A DNA stretch of 7,510 nt from an uncultured Veillonella sp. (lineage in GTDB: Bacteria > Bacillota > Negativicutes > Veillonellales > Veillonellaceae), in NCBI GenBank assembly GCA_900552445.1, contig URZS01000043.1, positions 1 through 7,510 of the forward strand, given 5' to 3'. A program made the translations under genes and the position numbers. The notes under the pieces are model-generated. The model saw only the letters and a list, made by a program, of their open reading frames with translations, searched no databases and was not told where the DNA came from. Positions 1 to 6,031 of the stretch are shown here, one piece after another (positions within the stretch are counted from its first letter, which is position 1; each line of letters opens with the position of its first letter).

Positions 1-29
1 TCTTTCCCTACACGACGCTCTTCCGATCT
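1..29 (+). other. Illumina TruSeq read-1 adapter remnant (artefact)
   Basis: These 29 bases are identical to the last 29 bases of the 33-base TruSeq universal/read-1 adapter and end exactly at its GATCT terminus. They come from library preparation, not from the organism. Genomic sequence begins at about base 30, so this is very probably a contig end that was not trimmed. Nothing should be inferred from this stretch. Confidence 0.97.
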
Positions 30-40
30 TTAAATTTGCT

Positions 41-71
41 TTGTGATGTATCCGTTATTTACTTGTATAGT
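41..71 (+). promoter_or_regulatory. Weak candidate promoter for the aminotransferase gene
   Basis: TTGTGA (41-46) and TATAGT (66-71) could be -35 and -10 boxes, but the 19-bp spacer is longer than ideal. Only about 115 real bases precede the gene and none lie further upstream, so the gene could instead be read from a promoter off the contig. If this promoter is used, transcription starts near 78 and the hairpin at 100-122 lies in the leader RNA. Confidence 0.25.
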
Positions 72-99
72 AAGTGTTTTGTTACTTTCACAGTTATCA

Positions 100-128
100 A
101 AACCTCCTCAACAAGGAGGTTTATTTTT
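100..128 (+). terminator. Intrinsic terminator or leader attenuator before the aminotransferase
   Basis: A perfect 9-bp stem pairs AAACCTCCT (100-108) with AGGAGGTTT (114-122) around a 5-base loop, followed by ATTTTT. It has the form of a Rho-independent terminator. It may end a gene lost off the contig. The U-run ends only 17 bases before the ATG at 146, leaving no room for a promoter in between, so transcripts of the aminotransferase should pass through it or start inside it. That makes an attenuator role possible. The stem GC content is modest, so termination could be incomplete. Confidence 0.6.
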
Positions 129-145
129 AGAGGAGTTGGATCGAA

Positions 146-1462
146 ATGAAACAACCTGAACTGTCGCCGTATATGATGGCTCGCAAGCCGTCTGGCATTC
201 GCTTAGGACAAATTAAATTCTTGGAACGTAAGAACCCACCTATCTTGGTGAATGGTTCTATTGGTAATGTAATGCGTCCTATGCATCCCGCCATGCAGCG
301 TAGGTTGTTCAATTTGGGCGGCGTGAATAGTCCGTTCCATAATGGCATCGTGCCATACGTACCAACTACGGGTACTAATGAATGTCGCGAAGCATTCCTT
401 CATATTTTACGCAGCCAAGGTTTCGATACAACTGGTCTTGATGTACTTGTAACAGACGGTGCATCTATGGCGATGGAAATCATCATGCTTGGCGTATGTG
501 GTGGTGCAGGTGAAGAGGAACGTCCTCTTTTGATGTTCAACCCATCTTATACTAACTATGATGCGGTAGGTCTTCGTATTGGTCGTAAAACAGTTACTGT
601 GGAGCGTGAGCTGAACGAAGATGGCGAATTTGAATTGCCATCCGTTGAAACTGTAGAGCAACGCATTATCGATACAAAACCGGGCGCATTACTCATCATT
701 CCTTACGATAACCCAACTGGTCAATTATTCAGTAAGGAAACATTGATTGAATATACTAAGCTATGTGTTAAACATAATTTGTGGATCATCTCTGACGAAG
801 CATACCGTGAATTGGCTTACGAAAAAGGGAAAGAAACATCTAGTATCTGGGCTTTAACCGATAAAGATGTACCTGGCATCGAAGGCCGCCGTATCAGTCT
901 TGAAACGGCTAGTAAGGTTTGGAATGCATGTGGTCTTCGCATTGGTGCCATCATTACAGATAATAAATTGTGCTACGAAAAATCTGTTGCTGAATATACG
1001 GCAAACCTCAGTGCTAATACATTGGGCCAATATATCTTTGGCGCATTGAAGCACGAGTCCTACGCACAATTACACAATTGGTATGAGCAACAACGCGATT
1101 ACTACCGTCAAATGATCTTTGAACTTCATAAAGGTTTCAAAGAGGTAGAGCCGGACTTTATCGTATCTCGTCCTGAAGCGTCTATCTACTTTGTTATCGA
1201 CGTACGCAAGGTGGCTAAACCTGGCTTTGACGGTGTAGATTTTGCCTCTTGGTGTGCCGAACACGGTGCAGTAAGCCTTGATGATGGCCAAGAATACACA
1301 CTTCTTATGGCACCGCTCAATGGTTTCTACAGCGGTAAAAAAGGCGATGATAACCCAGGTAAGACACAATTGCGCTTATCCTTCTGTGAAAATCCAGACT
1401 TATTACGCTTGGCGCCTGAATTGTTATCTAAACTATTCAGAGCTTACGAAGCACAACGTTAA
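146..1462 (+). CDS. PLP-dependent aminotransferase, class I/II (fold type I)
   Basis: A cytosolic pyridoxal-phosphate enzyme expected to move an amino group between an amino acid and a 2-oxo acid; the substrate cannot be told from sequence. At 438 residues it is slightly long for the family (about 390-430). Visible landmarks are NPTG at 189-192 (contacts PLP and substrate), SDEAYRELAY with D217 and Y220 (cofactor ring), SLETASKVW with K257 as the likely Schiff-base lysine, the following GLRIG, and LRLSF with R410 as the likely carboxylate-binding arginine. The ATG at 146 is preceded by AGAGGAG (129-135), about 10 bases away. There is no close partner gene, since the next gene runs the other way. 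Aspartate, aromatic or branched-chain specificity are all possible. Family assignment is firm; substrate is unknown. Confidence 0.93.
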   Translation: MKQPELSPYMMARKPSGIRLGQIKFLERKNPPILVNGSIGNVMRPMHPAMQRRLFNLGGVNSPFHNGIVPYVPTTGTNECREAFLHILRSQGFDTTGLDVLVTDGASMAMEIIMLGVCGGAGEEERPLLMFNPSYTNYDAVGLRIGRKTVTVERELNEDGEFELPSVETVEQRIIDTKPGALLIIPYDNPTGQLFSKETLIEYTKLCVKHNLWIISDEAYRELAYEKGKETSSIWALTDKDVPGIEGRRISLETASKVWNACGLRIGAIITDNKLCYEKSVAEYTANLSANTLGQYIFGALKHESYAQLHNWYEQQRDYYRQMIFELHKGFKEVEPDFIVSRPEASIYFVIDVRKVAKPGFDGVDFASWCAEHGAVSLDDGQEYTLLMAPLNGFYSGKKGDDNPGKTQLRLSFCENPDLLRLAPELLSKLFRAYEAQR

Positions 1463-1470
1463 CATAAGAA

Positions 1471-1495
1471 TGCCCTCCCTATGGAGGGCATTTTT
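1471..1495 (+). terminator. Rho-independent terminator of the aminotransferase gene
   Basis: A perfect 8-bp GC-rich stem, TGCCCTCC (1471-1478) with GGAGGGCA (1483-1490), has a 4-base loop CTAT and is followed at once by TTTTT. It starts 8 bases after the stop codon of the aminotransferase, which makes the assignment straightforward. Confidence 0.9.
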
Positions 1496-1515
1496 GATGA
1501 GTGTTGATACAAATA

Positions 1516-1554
1516 AAAAAGAAGCTATAAGACTACGCGTTATAGCTTCTTTTT
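1516..1554. terminator. Bidirectional terminator between convergent genes
   Basis: The stem GAAGCTATAA (1521-1530) pairs perfectly with TTATAGCTTC (1540-1549) around a 9-base loop. It is flanked by an A-run on the left and a T-run on the right, so either strand yields a hairpin plus U-tract. It suits the regulator gene ending at 1591 on - and backs up the terminator at 1471-1495 on +. A further 7-bp hairpin, CTCCCTA (1560-1566) with TAGGGAG (1578-1584), sits between it and the regulator stop codon but lacks a U-tract. Confidence 0.85.
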
Positions 1555-1590
1555 GTTTTCTCCCTAGTCATAGTTAGTAGGGAGGGGTAC

Positions 1591-2049
1591 TTATTTTTCT
1601 TCTTCATGATGTGGTCCCTTAGTACGCATTTCGGCTGCGAGCTGCTCGCTAGGCATAGAGTTTTCCTCTGTTGTTGGATACGAAGTGTCTTCTAAGATAA
1701 CCGTTTCTAACAGTTTGTCAACTTGATCAGACTGAATAGTTACTTCCTTGTTGTACCATTCGCCAAAATCGCGAATTACCTCTTCATTACGACGGAAGTA
1801 GGTATATTGGTCGATTTTGCGAGATTCTACAAGTTCCGCATTTTCTAAGATGCTCATAAATGTAGAAATAGACGATTGAGATACACCGCAGCGTTTTTGT
1901 ATACTCTTAACGCTTACACTGTTAGGAAAATCGATAAGAGTTTTAGTGTGTACTTGTGCACCAAATTCTTTCTCTGGGTGTTTTAGCCACAATATAATAT
2001 CTAACCGATGCGGATTGGATAATGCTTTCAAGATTCTTAACGGGTCCAT
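1591..2049 (-). CDS. ArsR-type winged helix-turn-helix transcriptional regulator
   Basis: A 152-residue DNA-binding protein, presumably a dimeric repressor. The N-terminus DPLRILKALSNPHRLDIILWL (2-22) is the usual ArsR/SmtB opening helix, SVKSIQKRCGVSQSSISTFMSILENAELV (46-74) holds the helix-turn-helix with the recognition helix at about 57-70, and SRKIDQYTYFRR (76-87) is the wing. Residues 100-152 form a less conserved, acidic tail ending in GPHHEEEK. There is no CxC metal-binding motif; the only cysteine is C54, at the start of the HTH turn, so classic arsenic or cadmium sensing is unlikely and the signal is unknown. The ATG follows GAGGAGG at 2060-2054 on the minus strand. It diverges from the fixCXAB operon across 389 bp, so control of itself, of fixCXAB or of both is plausible but inferred from position only. 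Confidence 0.88.
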   Translation of the reverse strand: MDPLRILKALSNPHRLDIILWLKHPEKEFGAQVHTKTLIDFPNSVSVKSIQKRCGVSQSSISTFMSILENAELVESRKIDQYTYFRRNEEVIRDFGEWYNKEVTIQSDQVDKLLETVILEDTSYPTTEENSMPSEQLAAEMRTKGPHHEEEK

Positions 2050-2158
2050 AGGGCCTCCTCTTAATTAAAAAATAACGAGTTCCTAACCTTGACCGTGGAC
2101 TTGCATTATGCGGTCGTATTATACGCGTCTTGCTCCGTATAGGGTTTTTCCTACTTTT

Positions 2159-2190
2159 ATCATACGCTACTTTCACTGTGAAAGCTACAA
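2159..2190 (-). promoter_or_regulatory. Candidate promoter and operator of the ArsR-type gene
   Basis: On the minus strand, TTGTAG (2190-2185) and TATGAT (2164-2159) could be -35 and -10 boxes. The spacer is 20 bp, longer than usual, and is largely filled by the palindrome CTTTCACTGTGAAAG (2170-2184; 7-bp arms around one base). A dyad in this place suits binding by a dimeric regulator, and ArsR-family proteins often repress their own promoters. Another minus-strand TATAAT lies at 2123-2118 but lacks a recognisable -35. The palindrome is seen directly; promoter and operator roles are inferred. Confidence 0.4.
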
Positions 2191-2362
2191 AAAACTTATA
2201 AATTTCACGAATTGATGAATTTTATTGCACTTTATTAAAAATCTTAGTGTGAAATAGTATGAGCTTATAATGATTATATATACATCCTATAGAGTGTTAT
2301 ATAGCATAATTTCGTAAAATATAGAATATATTTATTTTTTTTGTCAATTTATTAAAGGTATT

Positions 2363-2392
2363 TTGGTTCTTCATAGAGAATATATATATACT
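2363..2392 (+). promoter_or_regulatory. Candidate promoter of the fixCXAB operon
   Basis: TTGGTT (2363-2368) and TATACT (2387-2392) with an 18-bp spacer are a reasonable sigma-70 type pair. Transcription would start near 2398-2400, giving a leader of about 40 bases before the fixC ATG. Another box, TATAAT at 2266-2271, lies further upstream but has a poor -35. Alternating TA sequence makes chance matches likely, so this remains a candidate. Confidence 0.45.
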
Positions 2393-2397
2393 GTATG

Positions 2398-2411
2398 AAC
2401 TTATGTAAGTT
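2398..2411 (+). promoter_or_regulatory. Palindrome at the likely fixC transcription start (candidate operator)
   Basis: AACTTATGTAAGTT is a perfect inverted repeat with 6-bp arms and a 2-base centre. It lies just after the candidate -10 box and about 13 bases before the fixC ribosome binding site AAAGGAG (2424-2430). This is a typical place for a repressor site. The half-site AACTTA also occurs at 2193-2198, near the regulator promoter. Confidence 0.4.
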
Positions 2412-2438
2412 AAGCTTTCATTTAAAGGAGCTGAGTAT

Positions 2439-3746
2439 ATGGCAATTGATCGTAATGAAACATTTGATGTCATCGTCGTTGGTGCAGGTCCAGCGGGCTC
2501 TGCGGCGGCATTGCGCCTCGCAGAACAGCGGGCGAAAGTTTTGCTCATCGAACGTGGCACCGCACCAGGCGCTAAAAATATGATGGGTGGACGTATCTAC
2601 ACACATTCTTTAGAACGTCTTGTACCGGACTTTAGAGAACGGGCACCATTGGAACGTAAAGTGACAAAAGAGCGTATTTCTATTGGCACTGGCAATGAAA
2701 TGACTACTATTGAGTATAGTAATCAAGATGGGAAACCTAATGAGGAATCCTACGTAGTATTGCGCGCTAAATTTGATAAATGGCTCGCAGGTGAGGCTGA
2801 GAAAAAAGGGGCCCTTCTCGTATCTAATGTACAAGTAACAGACCTCATTACTGAAGGGGAAGGCAAGAACCGCCGCGTAGTAGGCGTTCGCTGTCACGAT
2901 GACGAAGTTTACGCTAAACTCGTTATCATCGCAGAAGGTTCCAATACATTGTTATTGGAAAAAGCTGGTTTAACAGGTCCTACAGATCCTAGCACAATGG
3001 CTGTAGGCGTTAAAGAAGTATATAAACTTAAGAAAGATGATCTTGAAAATCGCCTCATGCTATCTGGTGACGAAGGTATGGCATGGCTTACATTGGGCGA
3101 TATGACTGACGGCTTATTGGGCGGTGGCTTTATTTATACTAATAAAGAAAGCCTTTCCGTAGGTATGGTTGTAGGTCTTGAAGATATCGGTAAAGCTAAT
3201 AAGTCTGTAGACGAAATGCTTTCAGCTTTCACAAGTCATCCAAGAATTGCACCATTGTTGAAAAATGGTCAATTGAAAGAACATAGTGCTCATCTCGTAC
3301 CTGAAGGTGGTTATAAAGCAATGCCACAATTGGGCGGCAATGGTTATCTTATCGTTGGCGATGCAGCGCGTATGTGTATGAACCTTGGTTACACTATTCG
3401 TGGGATGGATCTCGCTATCGAATCCGGCATGTGTGCAGCTGATGCAGTTAACGTAGCATTGCGCGACGAAAATATGGAACGCGTTGCTAGTCTATATGAA
3501 CGTCAAATTAAAAATTCTTGGTTGCATAAAGACTTGAAATTGTATAAAAACATGCCTGAGTTCCTTGCATCCAATCCTCGTATATTCAAGGAATATCCTG
3601 CTCTCGTGAATAATGTGATGCACGATGTCTTCACTGTAAACGGTGACGGTGCTGTTCCTATGTTGAAAAAATTAATGGGTCGCGTTGGTGACGTTGGCCT
3701 TGTAACCTTGATTCGTGATGCATTGAAAGGGGTGCGTTCCCTATGA
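2439..3746 (+). CDS. fixC: FixC, ETF-quinone oxidoreductase-type flavoprotein
   Basis: The FAD flavoprotein that takes electrons from the FixAB electron-transfer flavoprotein and, with FixX, passes them toward quinone. At 435 residues it matches the usual FixC length (about 430). The N-terminal dinucleotide-binding fold is clear: FDVIVVGAGPAGSAAA with GxGxxG at 15-20 and E38 in VLLIERG for the ribose, followed by the NMMGGRIY segment typical of FixC. The second FAD motif GDAARM has D308. No membrane-spanning segment is apparent; the protein probably sits on the inner face of the membrane. The ATG follows AAAGGAG (2424-2430) by 8 bases. It is the first gene of a four-gene operon and its TGA overlaps the fixX ATG by 4 bases. 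The closest alternative is another geranylgeranyl-reductase/ETF-QO-like oxidoreductase, but fixX next door settles it. Confidence 0.95.
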   Translation: MAIDRNETFDVIVVGAGPAGSAAALRLAEQRAKVLLIERGTAPGAKNMMGGRIYTHSLERLVPDFRERAPLERKVTKERISIGTGNEMTTIEYSNQDGKPNEESYVVLRAKFDKWLAGEAEKKGALLVSNVQVTDLITEGEGKNRRVVGVRCHDDEVYAKLVIIAEGSNTLLLEKAGLTGPTDPSTMAVGVKEVYKLKKDDLENRLMLSGDEGMAWLTLGDMTDGLLGGGFIYTNKESLSVGMVVGLEDIGKANKSVDEMLSAFTSHPRIAPLLKNGQLKEHSAHLVPEGGYKAMPQLGGNGYLIVGDAARMCMNLGYTIRGMDLAIESGMCAADAVNVALRDENMERVASLYERQIKNSWLHKDLKLYKNMPEFLASNPRIFKEYPALVNNVMHDVFTVNGDGAVPMLKKLMGRVGDVGLVTLIRDALKGVRSL

Positions 3747-4021
3747 AATTAGAAGAGCGCTTGGGCGCCAATAAATACTATGTAGATGAAACGTCTCCTC
3801 ATATCCTTGTGGATGGCGCTGGCTTCAGCCGCGAAGAGAAAATGAAACTCGTAAACGGTTGTCCTGCTGGTCTATATACATTACAAGAAAATGGCGATTT
3901 AGCCTTTGACTTCGCTGGTTGTTTAGAGTGCGGTACTTGCCGTGTTCTCTGTGGCGAAACGATCGTAAAAACTTGGAAATATCCGCGTAACGCTAAGGGC
4001 GTAGAATTTAGACAGGGGTGA
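3743..4021 (+). CDS. fixX: FixX, ferredoxin-like protein
   Basis: A 92-residue iron-sulfur protein expected to carry one [4Fe-4S] cluster and to act with FixC; it corresponds to the C-terminal ferredoxin domain of mitochondrial ETF-quinone oxidoreductase. It opens with LGANKYYVDETSPHI, a typical FixX start. Likely cluster ligands are C40 in NGCPAGLY and C60, C63 and C66 in GCLECGTC. It ends in GVEFRQG, as FixX proteins commonly do. A fifth cysteine, C70, follows in RVLCGE, at a place where E. coli FixX as I recall it has no cysteine. The start overlaps the fixC stop in ATGA, with AAAGGGGTG at 3726-3734 as ribosome binding site, which suggests translational coupling. Confidence 0.95.
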   Translation: MKLEERLGANKYYVDETSPHILVDGAGFSREEKMKLVNGCPAGLYTLQENGDLAFDFAGCLECGTCRVLCGETIVKTWKYPRNAKGVEFRQG

Positions 4022-4025
4022 GTGT

Positions 4026-5012
4026 ATGGAGTTATTAGTATGTGTCAAACAGGTTCCAGATACATCTGAGATTAAACTGGATCCGGAAACGAATAATCTC
4101 ATCCGCACAGGCTTGCCTAGTATTGTAAACCCTGACGATATGCATGCGTTAGAGGCGGCTCTTGCGGTAAAAGACCAATATGAAGGTAGCCGTGTAACGG
4201 TATTGGCCATGGGTCCTCCTCAAGCTGAGGATGCTCTTCGCGAGTGTTTATCTCTCGGCGCTGATGATGCGGTACTTGTTACAGACCGTGCTTTCGGTGG
4301 CGCTGATACATTGGCTACAAGCTATACCATTGCATCTGCCATTCGTCATATTCAAAAGACAATGAACCGTCAATTTGAAATCATTTTCTGCGGTAAACAG
4401 GCTATCGATGGCGATACTGCACAAGTAGGCCCTCAAATTGCAGAAGAACTCGGTATGGCGCAAGCAACTTACGCTTGTAAATTCGCCGTAGATACAGCGA
4501 CTCAAAAAGCAACTGTAACGCGGGAGCATGAAAATGGTTACGAAATCGTGGAAGTGCCATTGCCAGTATTAGTAACGGCTACAGCTGAGCTTAACGAGCC
4601 ACGCCAACCAGGTCTCTGGAGCTCTATTTATGCGAAACGTTATGAAATTTCTCATGTTACATTGCGTGATATGCCTAATATTGATGAAAGCCGTATCGGC
4701 CTTAACGGTTCCCCTACGCGCGTTCGTAAGGTATACCAACCACCTCTTCGCGGTAAAGTTGAAATGCTTCCAAACGTTGAAGAAGGTTCTAAAAAGGTTC
4801 TCGAATTGGCGTACAATATTAAGCCAGAAAAATTTGCTCATCTATTAGTTCCAAGCGACGCACCTGTTGCGGCTGAGGAACCTAATGATGACGGTGTTGA
4901 TGTTAAAGATCCTGCGCAACGGGCTGCTACTGTTGAAAGTGTGTCCGCTAGCGATTTTAAAGCGGTAGCTGCCGCTCAAGGTGATGAAGGTTCCAAAGGA
5001 GGTGACCGGTAA
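4026..5012 (+). CDS. fixA: FixA, electron-transfer flavoprotein beta subunit, with C-terminal extension
   Basis: The beta subunit of the FixAB flavoprotein, a soluble heterodimer binding nucleotide and flavin; in bifurcating ETFs this subunit contributes to the NADH-oxidising flavin site. The ETF-beta core spans about residues 1-268: VCVKQVPDTSEIKLDP at the N-terminus, GKQAIDGDTAQVGPQIAE at 123-140 (nucleotide-binding loop) and the signature TATAELNEPRQPGL at 184-197. The total length of 328 exceeds the usual 250-285. The excess is a tail from about 270 on, rich in Ala, Asp, Glu and Val, with no domain I recognise and probably disordered. The tail is in frame and its last codons carry the fixB ribosome binding site. 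The start is 4 bases after the fixX stop, behind GGGGTGAG. Confidence 0.95.
   Translation: MELLVCVKQVPDTSEIKLDPETNNLIRTGLPSIVNPDDMHALEAALAVKDQYEGSRVTVLAMGPPQAEDALRECLSLGADDAVLVTDRAFGGADTLATSYTIASAIRHIQKTMNRQFEIIFCGKQAIDGDTAQVGPQIAEELGMAQATYACKFAVDTATQKATVTREHENGYEIVEVPLPVLVTATAELNEPRQPGLWSSIYAKRYEISHVTLRDMPNIDESRIGLNGSPTRVRKVYQPPLRGKVEMLPNVEEGSKKVLELAYNIKPEKFAHLLVPSDAPVAAEEPNDDGVDVKDPAQRAATVESVSASDFKAVAAAQGDEGSKGGDR
4995..5005 (+). promoter_or_regulatory. Very strong ribosome binding site for fixB
   Basis: AAAGGAGGTGA is complementary to the 3' end of 16S rRNA over its whole length and lies about 7 bases before the fixB ATG at 5012. It is inside the fixA coding sequence, where it encodes the terminal SKGGD residues. 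The stop and start overlap by one base (TAATG), so fixA and fixB are probably translated in a coupled way, which suits two subunits needed in equal amounts. Confidence 0.8.
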
Positions 5013-6013
5013 TGGGTGTGACAAATTTTGATGATTATAAAGACGTCTTTGTCGTAGCCGATACCATCGATGATGTGGTGCATCCGGTTACTTATGAATT
5101 GATTGGCCAAGCTCGCCGTATCGCTAAGGAATTGGGCCAACTCGTTCAAGTTATGTTACTGGGCGAACATGTTCAATCCGAAGCAGAAGAACTAGTAGCA
5201 CATGGTGCTGATATTGTTCACGTTTTTGAAAGCCCTCTTTTGAAATACTATACAACTGATGGCTACACAAAAGTATTAACTGACTTCTTCAAAGATCATA
5301 AGCCTAACGTAATTTTGATCGGCGCTACTAACAATGGTCGTGACTTGGCACCTCGTATGTCTGGTCGCATGCAAAACGGCGTAGTAGCAGACTGTACAAT
5401 CTTGACTGTAGATACTGCAGAAGGCCTTGTAGAATGGACACGTCCTGCTTTGGGTGGCAATATCTTGGCGGAAATCATTTCTCCAAACCATCGTCCACAA
5501 ATGGGCTCCGTACGTCCTAACGTATTCAAGAGACCAGAACGCCTTGCAGATAGCTGGGGTCGTATTCAAGTTGAACAATTCGACCTCAAACCTGAAGACA
5601 TTCGCATGAAGCGTCTTGACTTCATTCCATTCGGCAAGGATGGTTACAATATCCAAGAAGCAGATATCATCGTAGCTGGTGGTCGCGGCATGGGTTCTAA
5701 AGAAAACTTTGACAAACTTTATGAACTTGCTGAAGCTATTGGTGGTGTAGTCGGCGCTACACGTCCACTCGTTGAAAAAGGCTGGATTGAATTGCCTTAC
5801 CAAGTAGGCCAAACAGGTAAAACTGTAAGCCCTAAACTATACTTGGCATTCGGTATTTCCGGCGCTATCCAACACGTGAGCGGCATCTCCGGTGCTGATA
5901 CAATCGTGGCTATTAACAACGATCCAAACGCAGAAATCTTCCAACACGCTAACTATGGCATCGTAGGGGACTGCATGGAAGTGTTAAATGATATGTTGGC
6001 GAATCTGAAATAA
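5012..6013 (+). CDS. fixB: FixB, electron-transfer flavoprotein alpha subunit
   Basis: The alpha subunit of the FixAB flavoprotein; it binds the FAD that shuttles electrons to FixC. The length, 333 residues, is normal (about 310-370). The N-terminal ETF domain begins with DVFVVADTIDDVVHPVTYELIGQA. The C-terminal FAD domain is highly typical: ADIIVAGGRGMGSKENF, GATRPLVEKGWI, then QVGQTGKTVSPKLYLAFGI (264-282), GAIQHVSGISGADTIVAINN (284-303) and DPNAEIFQHANYGIVGD (304-320). FixB of bifurcating systems belongs to this type, but I cannot separate bifurcating from ordinary ETFs with certainty by eye; the presence of FixC and FixX is the better argument. It is the last gene of the operon and a structured hairpin follows. 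Confidence 0.96.
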   Translation: MGVTNFDDYKDVFVVADTIDDVVHPVTYELIGQARRIAKELGQLVQVMLLGEHVQSEAEELVAHGADIVHVFESPLLKYYTTDGYTKVLTDFFKDHKPNVILIGATNNGRDLAPRMSGRMQNGVVADCTILTVDTAEGLVEWTRPALGGNILAEIISPNHRPQMGSVRPNVFKRPERLADSWGRIQVEQFDLKPEDIRMKRLDFIPFGKDGYNIQEADIIVAGGRGMGSKENFDKLYELAEAIGGVVGATRPLVEKGWIELPYQVGQTGKTVSPKLYLAFGISGAIQHVSGISGADTIVAINNDPNAEIFQHANYGIVGDCMEVLNDMLANLK

Positions 6014-6031
6014 AACTATATAACTGATTAC

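Larger units (their letters stand above)
2050..2438. other. Divergent AT-rich intergenic control region
   Basis: This 389-bp gap separates the start of the regulator gene (-) from the start of fixC (+). I see no convincing gene: short ORFs here have no ribosome binding site or domain signal. It holds a 15-bp palindrome at 2170-2184, further TTTCAC/GTGAAA copies at 2203-2208 and 2249-2254, a symmetric TATAATGATTATA at 2266-2278, a candidate fixC promoter at 2363-2392 and a 14-bp palindrome at 2398-2411. The part from 2190 to 2400 is very AT-rich with runs of alternating TA, as expected for promoter DNA or a flexible regulator-binding region. Confidence 0.6.

Noticed and set aside
30..145. T-box or known riboswitch before the aminotransferase
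   Set aside because: The available leader is under 100 bases and has no T-box sequence (AGGGTGGNACCGCG-like) or other riboswitch core that I can recognise.
1943..2176. 77-residue ORF on - overlapping the start of the ArsR-type gene
   Set aside because: It lies in another frame over the regulator start and promoter region, has no ribosome binding site, and its basic, low-complexity translation shows no domain.
2170..2184. CTTTCACTGTGAAAG as a CRP/FNR or Rex site
   Set aside because: CRP sites read TGTGA-N6-TCACA and Rex sites TTGTGAA-N4-TTCACAA; here the half-sites are in the opposite order, so the known motifs do not fit.
5276..5812. 178-residue ORF on - inside fixB
   Set aside because: It lies wholly antisense to a highly conserved gene; its Thr/Phe/Cys-rich composition is what the reverse of fixB codons produces, and no start signal is seen.
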